This document shows, in pieces, positions 53,494-62,443 of a stretch of DNA of 64,000 nucleotides. The position numbers and the translations under genes are program-made. How positions within the stretch are numbered: the stretch's first letter is position 1; every line of letters begins with the position of its first letter. The notes below the pieces were generated by a model. The model ran no database searches. It had not been told where the DNA came from and saw only the letters and a program-made list of their open reading frames with translations. This DNA is from Microbulbifer pacificus (GTDB lineage Bacteria; Pseudomonadota; Gammaproteobacteria; Pseudomonadales; Cellvibrionaceae). The stretch lies in contig NZ_CP137555.1 of NCBI RefSeq assembly GCF_033723955.1, forward strand, positions 2,472,001-2,536,000, written 5' to 3'.

Positions 53494-56400
53494 TCAATCT
53501 TGTTGTGTGATTGGGTGCTCCGATTCCAGCTCCGCGACCTCACGTGCAACCTGCCCCGGCGAACCGGTGCGGCGCGCCAGCACATCGTAGGCCACCGGAA
53601 CGATGTAGACCGTAAACAGGGTCGCCGCCAGTACCCCGAACAACACCACGGTACCGATCACCGCGCGGGTTTCCGAGCCGGCGCCGGAGGACAGCAGCAA
53701 CGGCAGTGAGCCCGCGGCGGTCGTAATACCGGTCATCAGGATCGGGCGCAGGCGGGTTTCCGAGGCCTGGCGCAGTGCCTGGCCGAACTCCATACCGCGA
53801 TCCCGCAGCTGATTGGCAAATTCCACGATCAGAATGCCGTTCTTGGCCGCGAGTCCCACCAGCATGATCAACCCCACCTGGCTGTAGATGTTCAGGGTCT
53901 GATTTGTGAGCAGCAGGCCTGCCAGCGCGCCGGCCATGGCCAGTGGCACGGTAAACATGATCACCAGCGGGTGCACGAAGCTCTCGAACTGGGCGGCGAG
54001 TACCAGGAATACCACCAGTGCGCCCAGCAGGATCGCAAACAGAATGGTGCTACCGGAATCCTCGAAACTTTTCGACTGGCCCTTGTAGTCAATCACCGGG
54101 GTGCCGTCGATGTTTTCCGCCACCAGCGTGTTGAGGTAATTCAGCGCTTCGCCCAGTACCAGCCCGTCCGCCAGGTTGGCATTCAGGGTAATGGCGCGCA
54201 CCCGGTTGTAGCGCTGCAGTTGCGGTGAGTCGGCGTACTCGCTGACCTCCACCAGGCTCTGCAGCGGAATCAGCGCACCGCTGGTGCTGGAGCGCACGTA
54301 GATGTTGTCCAGGCTGTCCGGGGTGCGCTGCAATTCGCGTTCCCCCTCGAGGATCACGTCGTACTCCTCGCCACTGTTGATAAAGGTAGTGGCGCGCAGC
54401 GAGCCGAACATGGTCTGCAGTGTGGTGCCCACGTCACTGATCTGTACCCCGAGATCCGCAGCGCGTTCGTAATCCACATTGATACGCAGCTGCGGCTGGG
54501 TTTCCTTGTAATCCCAGTCGACCCCCAACAGGCCCGGGTTGGTGTTTTCCAGCGCGCGGTTCAGCTGGTCGCGCCAATCCGTCAGCTGTGGATAGCTGCT
54601 GCCGCCGAGCACAAACTGCACCGGCGTGCCGAGGCCGCCACCGAAGCCCTGGCGCATTACGGGTATCGCGCGCACCCCGCTCAGGTCGCTCACCGCCGCG
54701 CGCACCTGGTTCATCAGCTCGAATCCCGAGGGGCGTTCACCCCACGGCGCCAGGGTGAAGATCACCATGCCGGTATTGAAGGTGGCGGAGGTGCCGAAGG
54801 AGCGCGGCGAGCGCACCAGCAGTCTGCGTACATAACCTTTTTCCACCAGCGGCATCATGCGCGCCTCGATGATGTCCATGTACTCCTGCATGTACTGGTA
54901 ACTGGCGCCCTCGGGGCCATTCACCAGCAGGAAGAAGGCGCCGCGGTCTTCCCGCGGCGCGTACTCGCTGGGAATCAGGCGGAACGACAGCGCGGCAAAT
55001 GCCATCACCGCCACAAATACACAGCCGGCAATCCAGTGGTGGCGCAGGATGCCGTCCAGCCCGCGGCGGTAGCTGTGCTGGATGCGGGTCAGCTTGTCGT
55101 CCATAAAGCGGGTGACCGGGCTCTGCTGATCACTGGGGCGGATAAATTTGGCCGCGATCATGGGCGACAGGGTGAGCGCGGTGATGGAGGAAAAAATCAC
55201 CGCCGCGGACATGGTCAGGGCGAATTCGGAAAACAGCCGGCCTATGTCACCTTCGAGGAAGGTGATGGGCACGAATACGGCGACGAGTACCAGAGTGGTC
55301 GCCACCACCGCGAAACCCACCTCGCGGGTGCCGCGATAGGCGGCAAGCAGCGGCGGCTCGCCGTATTCGTCCATACGCCGGAACACGTTTTCCAGCACCA
55401 CGATCGCGTCGTCCACCACCAGGCCGATGGCCAGCACCAGTGCCAGCAGGGTCAGCAGGTTGATACTGAAACCGAAGGCGTACAGCAGGATGGAGGTGGC
55501 AATCAGGGATACCGGCACCGTCACTGCCGGTACCAGAGTGGCGCGCCAGTTGCCAAGAAACAGGTAGATCACCAGCACCACCAGGATCACCGCGGTGATC
55601 AGGGTGGAATACACCTCGCTGATGGCTTCGGACACAAACACCGATGAATCGTAGCTCTGGCTTAAGCGCATGCCCTCGGGCAGGGTTTTGTTGACCTTTT
55701 CCATCTCCGCCTTGGCGGCGTCCGCGACGGCGATGATATTGCCGGTGGACTGGCGGGTAATACCGATGCCCACCATGGGCTCGCCGTTGCCGCGGAAGGT
55801 GGAGCGCTCCTCCACCGATCCCAGTTCCACCCGCGCCACGTCGCCGAGCCGCACCACATGGCCGCTGTCGCCGGTAGCGACGGCGAGACGCGCGAAGTCC
55901 TCGGCGCTCTGGAACTGGCGCTGCAGGCGCAGGGTGAACTGGCGATCGCTGGACTCCATATAACCCGCCGGCAGCTCGCGGTTTTCTGCGCGCAGCGCGC
56001 GCTCGATATCTGCACTGGTGATGTTGTGCGCGGTCATTGCGCCGCGGTCCAGCCAGATTCGCATGGCGAAGTCTTTGGCACCGCCCACCCGCACCCGGGC
56101 GACGCCGTCCAGTACCGAGAAGCGATCCACCAGGTAGCGGTTGGCGTAGTCGGAAAGCTCGGGAATGGTCATGCGATCGGACGTGAGGTTGAGCCACAGC
56201 ACCACGTCGTCATTGCTGTCGACCTTCTCGATCTCGGGCGGATCCGCCTCCACCGGCAGATTGTTCAGCACACCGGCCACCCGGTCGCGCACATCGTTGG
56301 CCGCGCCGTCCACATCGCGGTTGATGTTGAATTCGATGGAGATGGTGGAGCGCCCGTCGGTGCTCGATGAGCTCACCGTCTTGATGCCCTCGATACCGGC

Positions 56401-56613
56401 GATACGGTCCTCGATCAGGCGGGTAATACGGGTCTCCACGATATCGGCGGAGGCACCCGGATAGTTGGTGGTGATGGAGACAATGGGTGGGTCGATGTCC
56501 GGGTATTCCCGCAGCGGCAGCCGCTCGAAGCTGATCAGGCCGAATACCACCAGCAGCAGCGACAGGACAAGGGCAAATACCGGGCGTTTGACCGCCGTAT
56601 CACTGATGATCAT
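53494..56613 (-). CDS. RND efflux permease (HAE-1 type)
   Basis: 1039 residues, the inner-membrane pump of a tripartite drug or solvent efflux system driven by protons. Typical start MIISDTAVKRPVFALVLSL, large periplasmic loops, and the proton-relay motif LAIGLVVDDAIVVLENVFR in helix 4. No outer-membrane channel gene lies beside it, so a TolC-like protein elsewhere must be shared. It overlaps the adaptor gene by 4 bases (ATGA). Confidence 0.95.
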   Translation of the reverse strand: MIISDTAVKRPVFALVLSLLLVVFGLISFERLPLREYPDIDPPIVSITTNYPGASADIVETRITRLIEDRIAGIEGIKTVSSSSTDGRSTISIEFNINRDVDGAANDVRDRVAGVLNNLPVEADPPEIEKVDSNDDVVLWLNLTSDRMTIPELSDYANRYLVDRFSVLDGVARVRVGGAKDFAMRIWLDRGAMTAHNITSADIERALRAENRELPAGYMESSDRQFTLRLQRQFQSAEDFARLAVATGDSGHVVRLGDVARVELGSVEERSTFRGNGEPMVGIGITRQSTGNIIAVADAAKAEMEKVNKTLPEGMRLSQSYDSSVFVSEAISEVYSTLITAVILVVLVIYLFLGNWRATLVPAVTVPVSLIATSILLYAFGFSINLLTLLALVLAIGLVVDDAIVVLENVFRRMDEYGEPPLLAAYRGTREVGFAVVATTLVLVAVFVPITFLEGDIGRLFSEFALTMSAAVIFSSITALTLSPMIAAKFIRPSDQQSPVTRFMDDKLTRIQHSYRRGLDGILRHHWIAGCVFVAVMAFAALSFRLIPSEYAPREDRGAFFLLVNGPEGASYQYMQEYMDIIEARMMPLVEKGYVRRLLVRSPRSFGTSATFNTGMVIFTLAPWGERPSGFELMNQVRAAVSDLSGVRAIPVMRQGFGGGLGTPVQFVLGGSSYPQLTDWRDQLNRALENTNPGLLGVDWDYKETQPQLRINVDYERAADLGVQISDVGTTLQTMFGSLRATTFINSGEEYDVILEGERELQRTPDSLDNIYVRSSTSGALIPLQSLVEVSEYADSPQLQRYNRVRAITLNANLADGLVLGEALNYLNTLVAENIDGTPVIDYKGQSKSFEDSGSTILFAILLGALVVFLVLAAQFESFVHPLVIMFTVPLAMAGALAGLLLTNQTLNIYSQVGLIMLVGLAAKNGILIVEFANQLRDRGMEFGQALRQASETRLRPILMTGITTAAGSLPLLLSSGAGSETRAVIGTVVLFGVLAATLFTVYIVPVAYDVLARRTGSPGQVAREVAELESEHPITQQD

Positions 56614-57671
56614 TGCGCGCCAGCCTCGCTTTCAGTCTGTACCTCTACCGCCTGGCCATCGCGGATGTGCAGGGTGCCGCGGGTGACCACCTGCTCTCCC
56701 CGGGACAGGCCGGCGAGTACCTCCACCTTGCCCGGATAGCGGTGGCCCAGCTGTACCTCGCGCTGGCGTACCACGTGGCCGCCCTGGGTTTGCTCCACCA
56801 CAAATACAGACTGGTCGCCGGCCAGTGGCACCAGCGCCGCCTCGGGAATGGTGAGGGCGTCGCGGGGATCGCTGATAATCCGCACCCGCAGCAGCATGCC
56901 CGGTTTCAGCCGTCCATCGGGGTTGTCGATGCGCGCGCGCGCGGTGAAGGCGCGGGTCTGCGGATCCACCCTGGCCTCCACAATCATCACCTCACCGTTG
57001 AATACCTGTCCGGGGTGGGCCTGGCTGACGGCCTCGATGGCCATACCTCCATCGATCGCGGAAAGTTGCCGCTCGGGCACGGTGAAGTCCAGTTTCAGAC
57101 GGGCAATATCCTGCAGCGTGGTGATTTCCGTGGTGGGGGTTACCAGGCTGCCGAGACTGATATTGCGCAGTCCCAGCTGGCCCGAAAACGGCGCGCGGAT
57201 AATGCGGTCATCGATGCGCGCTTGCAGGCCGTCGATCAGTGCGCGGGTTTCCGCCACCTGGGTGTCCGCGGTTTCCAGTTGTTCGCGGGTGACGAGGTTT
57301 TTGCCCGCCAGCCCGCGCAGGCGCTGTGCATCGCGCTGATGGCGTTGCAGGGTGGCGCGGGCGCCGGCCAGTTCCGCCAGCTCTTCGGCGTGGCTCAGTT
57401 CCACCAGTACATCCCCGGCCTTGACCTGCTGCCCGCTCTCGAACGCAATGCGACTGATATGTTCGGTAACCGCCGCGCGCAGCGAGACAAACTCCCACGC
57501 ATTGGCGGTACCCAGCGCTTCGATAGGATTGGAGATCTGTTCCTGTTCCACCGCAGCCGTGCGCACGGGTACCGGTTTGCTTTCGCCCCCTCCCTGAGCC
57601 AGGGCGGAAGTGGCGATAACGGAAGTGAAGAACAGTGCGAGAACAGGGCTGAGTACGCCGGTCGTTTTCAT
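56610..57671 (-). CDS. RND efflux periplasmic adaptor
   Basis: 353 residues from ATG 57671. Signal peptide (LALFFTSVIATSALAQ), a barrel-sandwich/lipoyl part split by a coiled-coil hairpin (about 95-165), then the beta-barrel (IDGGMAIEAVSQAHPGQVFNGEV) and C-terminal membrane-proximal domain. It joins the permease to an outer-membrane channel. It is the first gene of the two-gene operon. Confidence 0.93.
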   Translation of the reverse strand: MKTTGVLSPVLALFFTSVIATSALAQGGGESKPVPVRTAAVEQEQISNPIEALGTANAWEFVSLRAAVTEHISRIAFESGQQVKAGDVLVELSHAEELAELAGARATLQRHQRDAQRLRGLAGKNLVTREQLETADTQVAETRALIDGLQARIDDRIIRAPFSGQLGLRNISLGSLVTPTTEITTLQDIARLKLDFTVPERQLSAIDGGMAIEAVSQAHPGQVFNGEVMIVEARVDPQTRAFTARARIDNPDGRLKPGMLLRVRIISDPRDALTIPEAALVPLAGDQSVFVVEQTQGGHVVRQREVQLGHRYPGKVEVLAGLSRGEQVVTRGTLHIRDGQAVEVQTESEAGAQ

Positions 57672-57893
57672 GTGTCGGGGGGTACCTGATTTGCAAGGCA
57701 CAGAGACCGGGGTCATTACTGGACCGGTGTCTGATCAGTGTATTTATTGCGAAACGATGGTTTATATCCCGGCTTTTTTACGTGGCGATTTTATATGCAC
57801 AGGGCCGGGTAGTTTCTGCTGCGCGTATTGCAGCAACATCTGGACCAGATTGGTAGAGAGAAAAGGCAGGAGTAGGGAGTTTTGCGGTGACTT

Positions 57894-57933
57894 GCCTCCG
57901 GCCGCTTCCGCGGCAGCGGAAGTGGACGGAGGC
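57894..57933. repeat. nested GC-rich inverted repeat
   Basis: GCCTCCG...CGGAGGC enclosing CTTCCGC...GCGGAAG, 26 bases past the aminopeptidase stop. No T tract, so termination is doubtful; it may be another structured intergenic element. Confidence 0.4.
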
Positions 57934-57959
57934 GAAGGCTAAGGCGAAGGGGGCGGCGG

Positions 57960-59987
57960 TTACTCGCCGTCGTCACCGTAAATGATTTTGCTGTTCACCT
58001 TGACGGTCAGCGGGTGGTAGCCGGGCTTGGCTTTCTCGAAAATGCGCTTGGCCTCGTCTTCCTTGCCGGTTTCCATCATCGCGCGGTACAGCGGGCGCAC
58101 GAACTTGTTGCGGCCGATGCCGATCAGAAATTCCTCCAGGCGGGCATTGGCCGGGGCGTAGTCGTTGCGCACCGCGATCATCAGCCAGCTGAACGCCACT
58201 TCATTGTTTTTGGACTCGGTGAGATTGAAGGTGCTGTCCAGTTCCTTCAGCTGCTCCTCACTCAGTTTTTCCGGCATACCGTCGAGGAAATATTTCCACT
58301 GGTGGAAGGTCCAGCCCTTGGTGTCGATGTCGCTCGCCTTGATCTCGCCGTTCAGCCACTGCTGGCGCAGCGGGTCGATCTTGGTAAACGCATCGGATTG
58401 CGGGTGCGGGGCCCCTTCCGGAATGCCCGGTTCGAACACCCACTGGTTGATGCGCTCCGCGCTCAGTTTGTCCGGGTACTGCTTCAACAGGGTGTCGTTC
58501 AGGTACTTCAGGAAATCTTCCGTGGTGATGCTCTGGAAGGCGAAGTTATTGAAGTAGCCGAGCAGGAACTTGTCGAAATTCTCGCGGCCGACCTTCTGTT
58601 CCAGTTCGTACAGGAACAGGGAACCTTTCTCGTAGGGAATATTCGAGAACACTTCGTCCGGATCGCGGCCGCGCATGTCGATGGCCATGATCTCGTCCTT
58701 GTCCTCGCGGTCGTCCAGGTCCGCTTTCAGGTCGTCGTAACCCAGTGCCATTTCCATCTGGTAGCGGTCGTCACCGTACACCAGCTGCATGATGCGGTTG
58801 GTGAGGTAGGTGGTGAAGCCCTCGTTCAGCCACAGGTCGCGCCAGCTGGCGTTGGTCACCAGGTTGCCGGACCAGGAGTGGGCCAGCTCGTGGGCGATCA
58901 GTGCCACCAGGCTCTTGTCACCGGCGATCACGGTGGGGGTGATGAAGCTGAGGCGCGGGTTTTCCATGCCGCCGAAGGGGAAGCTCGGGGGCAGGATCAG
59001 CAGGTCGTAGCGGTCCCAGCGGTAGGGGCCGAAATTCTCCTCGGTGGCCTCCAGCATGGACTCGGTGTCTTCGAACTCCTTGGCGGCCGCTTCCAGCAGC
59101 TCGGGCTCGGCGTACACGCCGGTGCGCTCACCCATGGGCTTGAAGTCCAGGTTGCCGATGCCGATGGCGATCAGGTAGGACGGAATCGCCTGGGGCATAT
59201 CGAATTCAAATACGCCATCCATTTCCGAGTCCGGATCGTTGTTGGCGCTCATTACCGCACGCAGATCTTTCGGGGTGTGGATGGTGGCCTTGTAGGTCAT
59301 GCGCACCTGGGGTGAGTCCTGTAGCGGGATAAAGCTGCGCGCGTGGATGGCCTGGGCCTGGGTGAACAGGAAGGGGTGCTTCTTGCCGGCGGTCTGCTGC
59401 GGCTCCAGCCACTGCACGCCGGAGGCGCCGGGGGAGGTCTGGTACTGGATGGCGACCCTGTTGGCGCCCTTGGGCAGTTCGATTTTCAGCGGGGTGCCGA
59501 GGTGCGGGTCGGTTTTGCCGAGGCTGAACTTCACATCCTGTAGATTGCTGCCGACACCGGCGCGCACGGCTTTGATGTCGATATCGCGGGTATCGAGGAT
59601 CAGCGCCGGGTTTTTCTGGGTGAGGCGCTGGATGTCGAGAATGGCCTCACCCTTGAGAACCTTGCTGTCGAAGTCGGCGGTGAGGTCGAGGTCAAGGTGC
59701 TTGACGCGGTAGTCGTCGGTGTTGGCGAAGGAGTGGTAGTCGACGCCGGACTTGGGCTCGGCACCAGAGGCGAGCGGTGCGTCTTTCTGCAGGTTCTCGG
59801 GTTTGTAGTCGGTGACGCTGTCGGGGATCTGGTCGCCATTCTGGCTGGCTGCCGGGCGCTCTTCGATCTGCTTCTGGTGGGCGCTATCGTCGCTTTTACT
59901 GCAGGCGGTGAGGGTGGCGAGGCTGCAGGCGAGCAGTCCGGTGCCGATCAGGCGGCCGAGGCTCGGGTTGAACAATTGGGGCAGCAT
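57960..59987 (-). CDS. M1-family metallo-aminopeptidase, lipoprotein
   Basis: 675 residues. The N-terminus is a lipoprotein signal with lipobox LTAC (CSKSDD), so it acts in the periplasm or at the cell surface. The zinc site is HELAHSW (His366, Glu367, His370) with Glu389 (LNEGF) and the substrate motif GGMENPRL precedes it. Domain order (beta saddle, thermolysin-like catalytic, helical) resembles leukotriene A4 hydrolase-like aminopeptidases. It cleaves N-terminal residues from peptides. Confidence 0.93.
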   Translation of the reverse strand: MLPQLFNPSLGRLIGTGLLACSLATLTACSKSDDSAHQKQIEERPAASQNGDQIPDSVTDYKPENLQKDAPLASGAEPKSGVDYHSFANTDDYRVKHLDLDLTADFDSKVLKGEAILDIQRLTQKNPALILDTRDIDIKAVRAGVGSNLQDVKFSLGKTDPHLGTPLKIELPKGANRVAIQYQTSPGASGVQWLEPQQTAGKKHPFLFTQAQAIHARSFIPLQDSPQVRMTYKATIHTPKDLRAVMSANNDPDSEMDGVFEFDMPQAIPSYLIAIGIGNLDFKPMGERTGVYAEPELLEAAAKEFEDTESMLEATEENFGPYRWDRYDLLILPPSFPFGGMENPRLSFITPTVIAGDKSLVALIAHELAHSWSGNLVTNASWRDLWLNEGFTTYLTNRIMQLVYGDDRYQMEMALGYDDLKADLDDREDKDEIMAIDMRGRDPDEVFSNIPYEKGSLFLYELEQKVGRENFDKFLLGYFNNFAFQSITTEDFLKYLNDTLLKQYPDKLSAERINQWVFEPGIPEGAPHPQSDAFTKIDPLRQQWLNGEIKASDIDTKGWTFHQWKYFLDGMPEKLSEEQLKELDSTFNLTESKNNEVAFSWLMIAVRNDYAPANARLEEFLIGIGRNKFVRPLYRAMMETGKEDEAKRIFEKAKPGYHPLTVKVNSKIIYGDDGE

Positions 59988-60059
59988 GCAGGGCTCCGTG
60001 ATTGTTGTAGGTGAGAATTGGGAATTGGGTAAATTCGTCGCGGCACAGAATAACCAACA

Positions 60060-60095
60060 GAAAGGGCGACGTGGAAATCCGGCGTCTGCCCTTTC
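60060..60095 (-). terminator. hairpin downstream of fimX
   Basis: Outer stem GAAAGGGC/GCCCTTTC with inner GACG/CGTC pairing, 24 bases past the fimX stop. The T run follows on the plus strand, so activity on the minus strand may be weak. Confidence 0.5.
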
Positions 60096-60118
60096 GTTTT
60101 TGGCTTTGTTAGCTCCGG

Positions 60119-62203
60119 TCAGTCCAGGCTGAAATCAAAGTCCATCTCATCCGCCGGTGGCTGTACATAGTAGCCCTGGATGTAGTCGGTGCCGGACTGC
60201 CACAGGGTGGGCAGCATGCTGGCCTGTTCGACGTGGGGGACGATGACTTTGGTGTCGATGTCCTTGAGCTGTCCGACCAGCTTGACCAGGGCCTCGCTGT
60301 CCTCGCCTTCATCCTGTACTTCGCGCACAAACGAGGCGTCGATCTTGGCGATGTCGACCTTGACGTGCTCAAGCGCCTTGAACGGGCTCAAGCCAGTGCC
60401 GAACTGGCACACGGCGATACGGCAGCCCATGTCCTGTATCTGTTTGGCGAAGTCGCGGGCGGCGTGCAGGTTGCTGTTGATGTCTTCGGCACGCAGCTGG
60501 AAGGTGACGACTTTGGGCGCCACCTTGGAGGCCTTGAAGGCGACGCCGAGCCAGGCGGGGAGGCTGGGGTCTTTCAGTGAGGCGCCGGTGAGGTGCAGCA
60601 GCAGGGAGACGTCCTGGCCTTTGGCGGTCTGCGCGGCGGCGGCTTTCATTGCGGCGAGGATTACCCAGCGGTCCATTTTGCTGGACAGGCCGGCGTCGCC
60701 GAGGGCCTCGAGGAAGGCCATTGGGGCGAGTTGCTCCTTGCCGTCGACTAGGCGTACCAGCACTTCGTAAATTTTTTCGCCGCTGCCCTGCAGGCTCAAA
60801 ATCGGTTGGAACAGCAGTTTGAGGTTGCCGGCTTCCAGCGCCTGGGTGACGCGCGCGCGGTGGTAGGTATCGGTGTCGCCCTGGGTTTCGCTGTCGGGCT
60901 CGAACAGGGCGAAGGTGTTGCCGTTGTCCTTAGTCACGGCCTGGCTGTGGGCCTTGGTGGCCTGTTCCAATACCTTGTCGGCGTTGCCGGAGGTTTCGCT
61001 CAGCAGGGAGATACCGGTGGAGGCGGTGATGTGCAGGGTTTTGCCGGCGGCTTCAAAAATGGTGTCGGCGACTTTCTGCAGTAATTCCCTGGCGCGGGAC
61101 TCGGCACTGTCCGGGGTGGTTTCCGGCATCAACAGGCAGTAGCTCTGCTCGCCGTAGCGGGCGGTGACGTCACCGCGGCGCATACTGGACTGCAGCAGTT
61201 CGGCAAATTTCTTGTGCAGGTCGTCGGCACCGGCGACGCCGACAATCTGCTGAACGGACTCCTCGAAACGGTCGATTTCGATATACATCAGGCCACCGGT
61301 GCGCTGGGAGCCGGCGGCGGACTGGATGGCATTGTCCAGCAGTTGTACAAAGCGCTGGCGGTTGTACAGGCCGGTGGCGGCATCGCGGAATTTGGCTTCG
61401 CTGAGCTGGGCTTCCAGCTCCTCGGTGTTGCCGCTGCTGGCGGCAATGCGCACCTGCAGGCAGCGCTCTTCCTCATACACGGTGGAGAGCACTTCGGCGC
61501 GTGTGGGCAATGGTGTGCCACTGACCGTGCGCGCGGTAAACCGCCACTCGCGGGCTTCCACTTCGTTGTTGCTGATGGCGCACTGGCGCAGGAACTCGCG
61601 GGCATCCGGCTGCTCGCCCTCGGTGAGCATGTCGATCAGCGGCTGGTATTCCACATCGTCGCGGTCCTTGAAACCGAAGCGCTCGGCAAAGGAGTCGTTG
61701 GCATAGACGATCAGGCCGTCGGATACGTAGGCGATGGCGTCCTTGGAGCTGTCGAGGAGCTCGCGGGTTCGCTTGAGGGTGGCGTGGTAGCGGCGGTCGT
61801 TGAGGCGCGATTTGCGGCGCTCTTCCAGGGCGGTGAGTTCGCGCTGGATCACCAGCAACAGGTGCTGGTCTTCATCTACGGTGACCACGTCGCGGGCGCC
61901 GATCTTGAGTCCTTCCACCGCCGGCTGTGAACCCTCGCGCTCACTCAGCAGAATGGTGGGCACATCCTTCTGCAGTTTGCTGATGGTGCGAATGGCGTTG
62001 GCTGCCGCTACCTGTTTGCTCAGCTCGGTCGCGATCAGCAGGTCCCAGGTGTGTTCCTGCAGGAGTTTGGTGAGGGCCGCCTCGCTCGCCACGTGCTGGG
62101 CCCGGTTGGGGCGGCCGGCGTTTTGCAGCATGCTCACCAGGCGCTGTGCTTCGGCCGGGTTGTCGTTGATCAGAAGAAGGCGGATGGTGTTGTCGCTGCT
62201 CAT
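60119..62203 (-). CDS. fimX: FimX-like degenerate GGDEF/EAL regulator of type IV pili
   Basis: 694 residues, nearly the length of P. aeruginosa FimX (691). Order: receiver-like (about 8-125), PAS (145-260), GGDEF (275-430), EAL (440-690). The receiver has no phospho-acceptor Asp (LLIATELSK). The GGDEF motif is degenerate (YGEQS) and EAL reads EVL, as in FimX, so it should bind c-di-GMP rather than make or break it. FimX controls assembly of type IV pili and twitching. A truncated neighbour is probably its functional partner, and serB is also nearby, as in Pseudomonas. Confidence 0.88.
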   Translation of the reverse strand: MSSDNTIRLLLINDNPAEAQRLVSMLQNAGRPNRAQHVASEAALTKLLQEHTWDLLIATELSKQVAAANAIRTISKLQKDVPTILLSEREGSQPAVEGLKIGARDVVTVDEDQHLLLVIQRELTALEERRKSRLNDRRYHATLKRTRELLDSSKDAIAYVSDGLIVYANDSFAERFGFKDRDDVEYQPLIDMLTEGEQPDAREFLRQCAISNNEVEAREWRFTARTVSGTPLPTRAEVLSTVYEEERCLQVRIAASSGNTEELEAQLSEAKFRDAATGLYNRQRFVQLLDNAIQSAAGSQRTGGLMYIEIDRFEESVQQIVGVAGADDLHKKFAELLQSSMRRGDVTARYGEQSYCLLMPETTPDSAESRARELLQKVADTIFEAAGKTLHITASTGISLLSETSGNADKVLEQATKAHSQAVTKDNGNTFALFEPDSETQGDTDTYHRARVTQALEAGNLKLLFQPILSLQGSGEKIYEVLVRLVDGKEQLAPMAFLEALGDAGLSSKMDRWVILAAMKAAAAQTAKGQDVSLLLHLTGASLKDPSLPAWLGVAFKASKVAPKVVTFQLRAEDINSNLHAARDFAKQIQDMGCRIAVCQFGTGLSPFKALEHVKVDIAKIDASFVREVQDEGEDSEALVKLVGQLKDIDTKVIVPHVEQASMLPTLWQSGTDYIQGYYVQPPADEMDFDFSLD

Positions 62204-62443
62204 TGTATTCCTGTTGTACTGCGTTGCGGCGGTGCTGTCTGTTTGTTTAATACCGCTTCCATGCCGTACCTGGGATCTGTCGGGAATCTATCGCGCAGGG
62301 CGGCCCAGGTGCTCCTGCGATCAGCCGCGAACCCGGTAGTGTGTCTGCCGCGGGCCGCGGGCACAAGTGTGGGGAATACAGTCTGAGATACGGTTCCCCA
62401 ATTCCGCACAAAAAACCGCTGGCGGGCCCGTTGCGTCCGCCCT

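Noticed and set aside
57610..57942. 110-residue plus-strand ORF in the gap upstream of the efflux operon
   Set aside because: It overlaps the adaptor gene start in antisense, and its sequence shows no family or signal peptide; the gap is read as non-coding.
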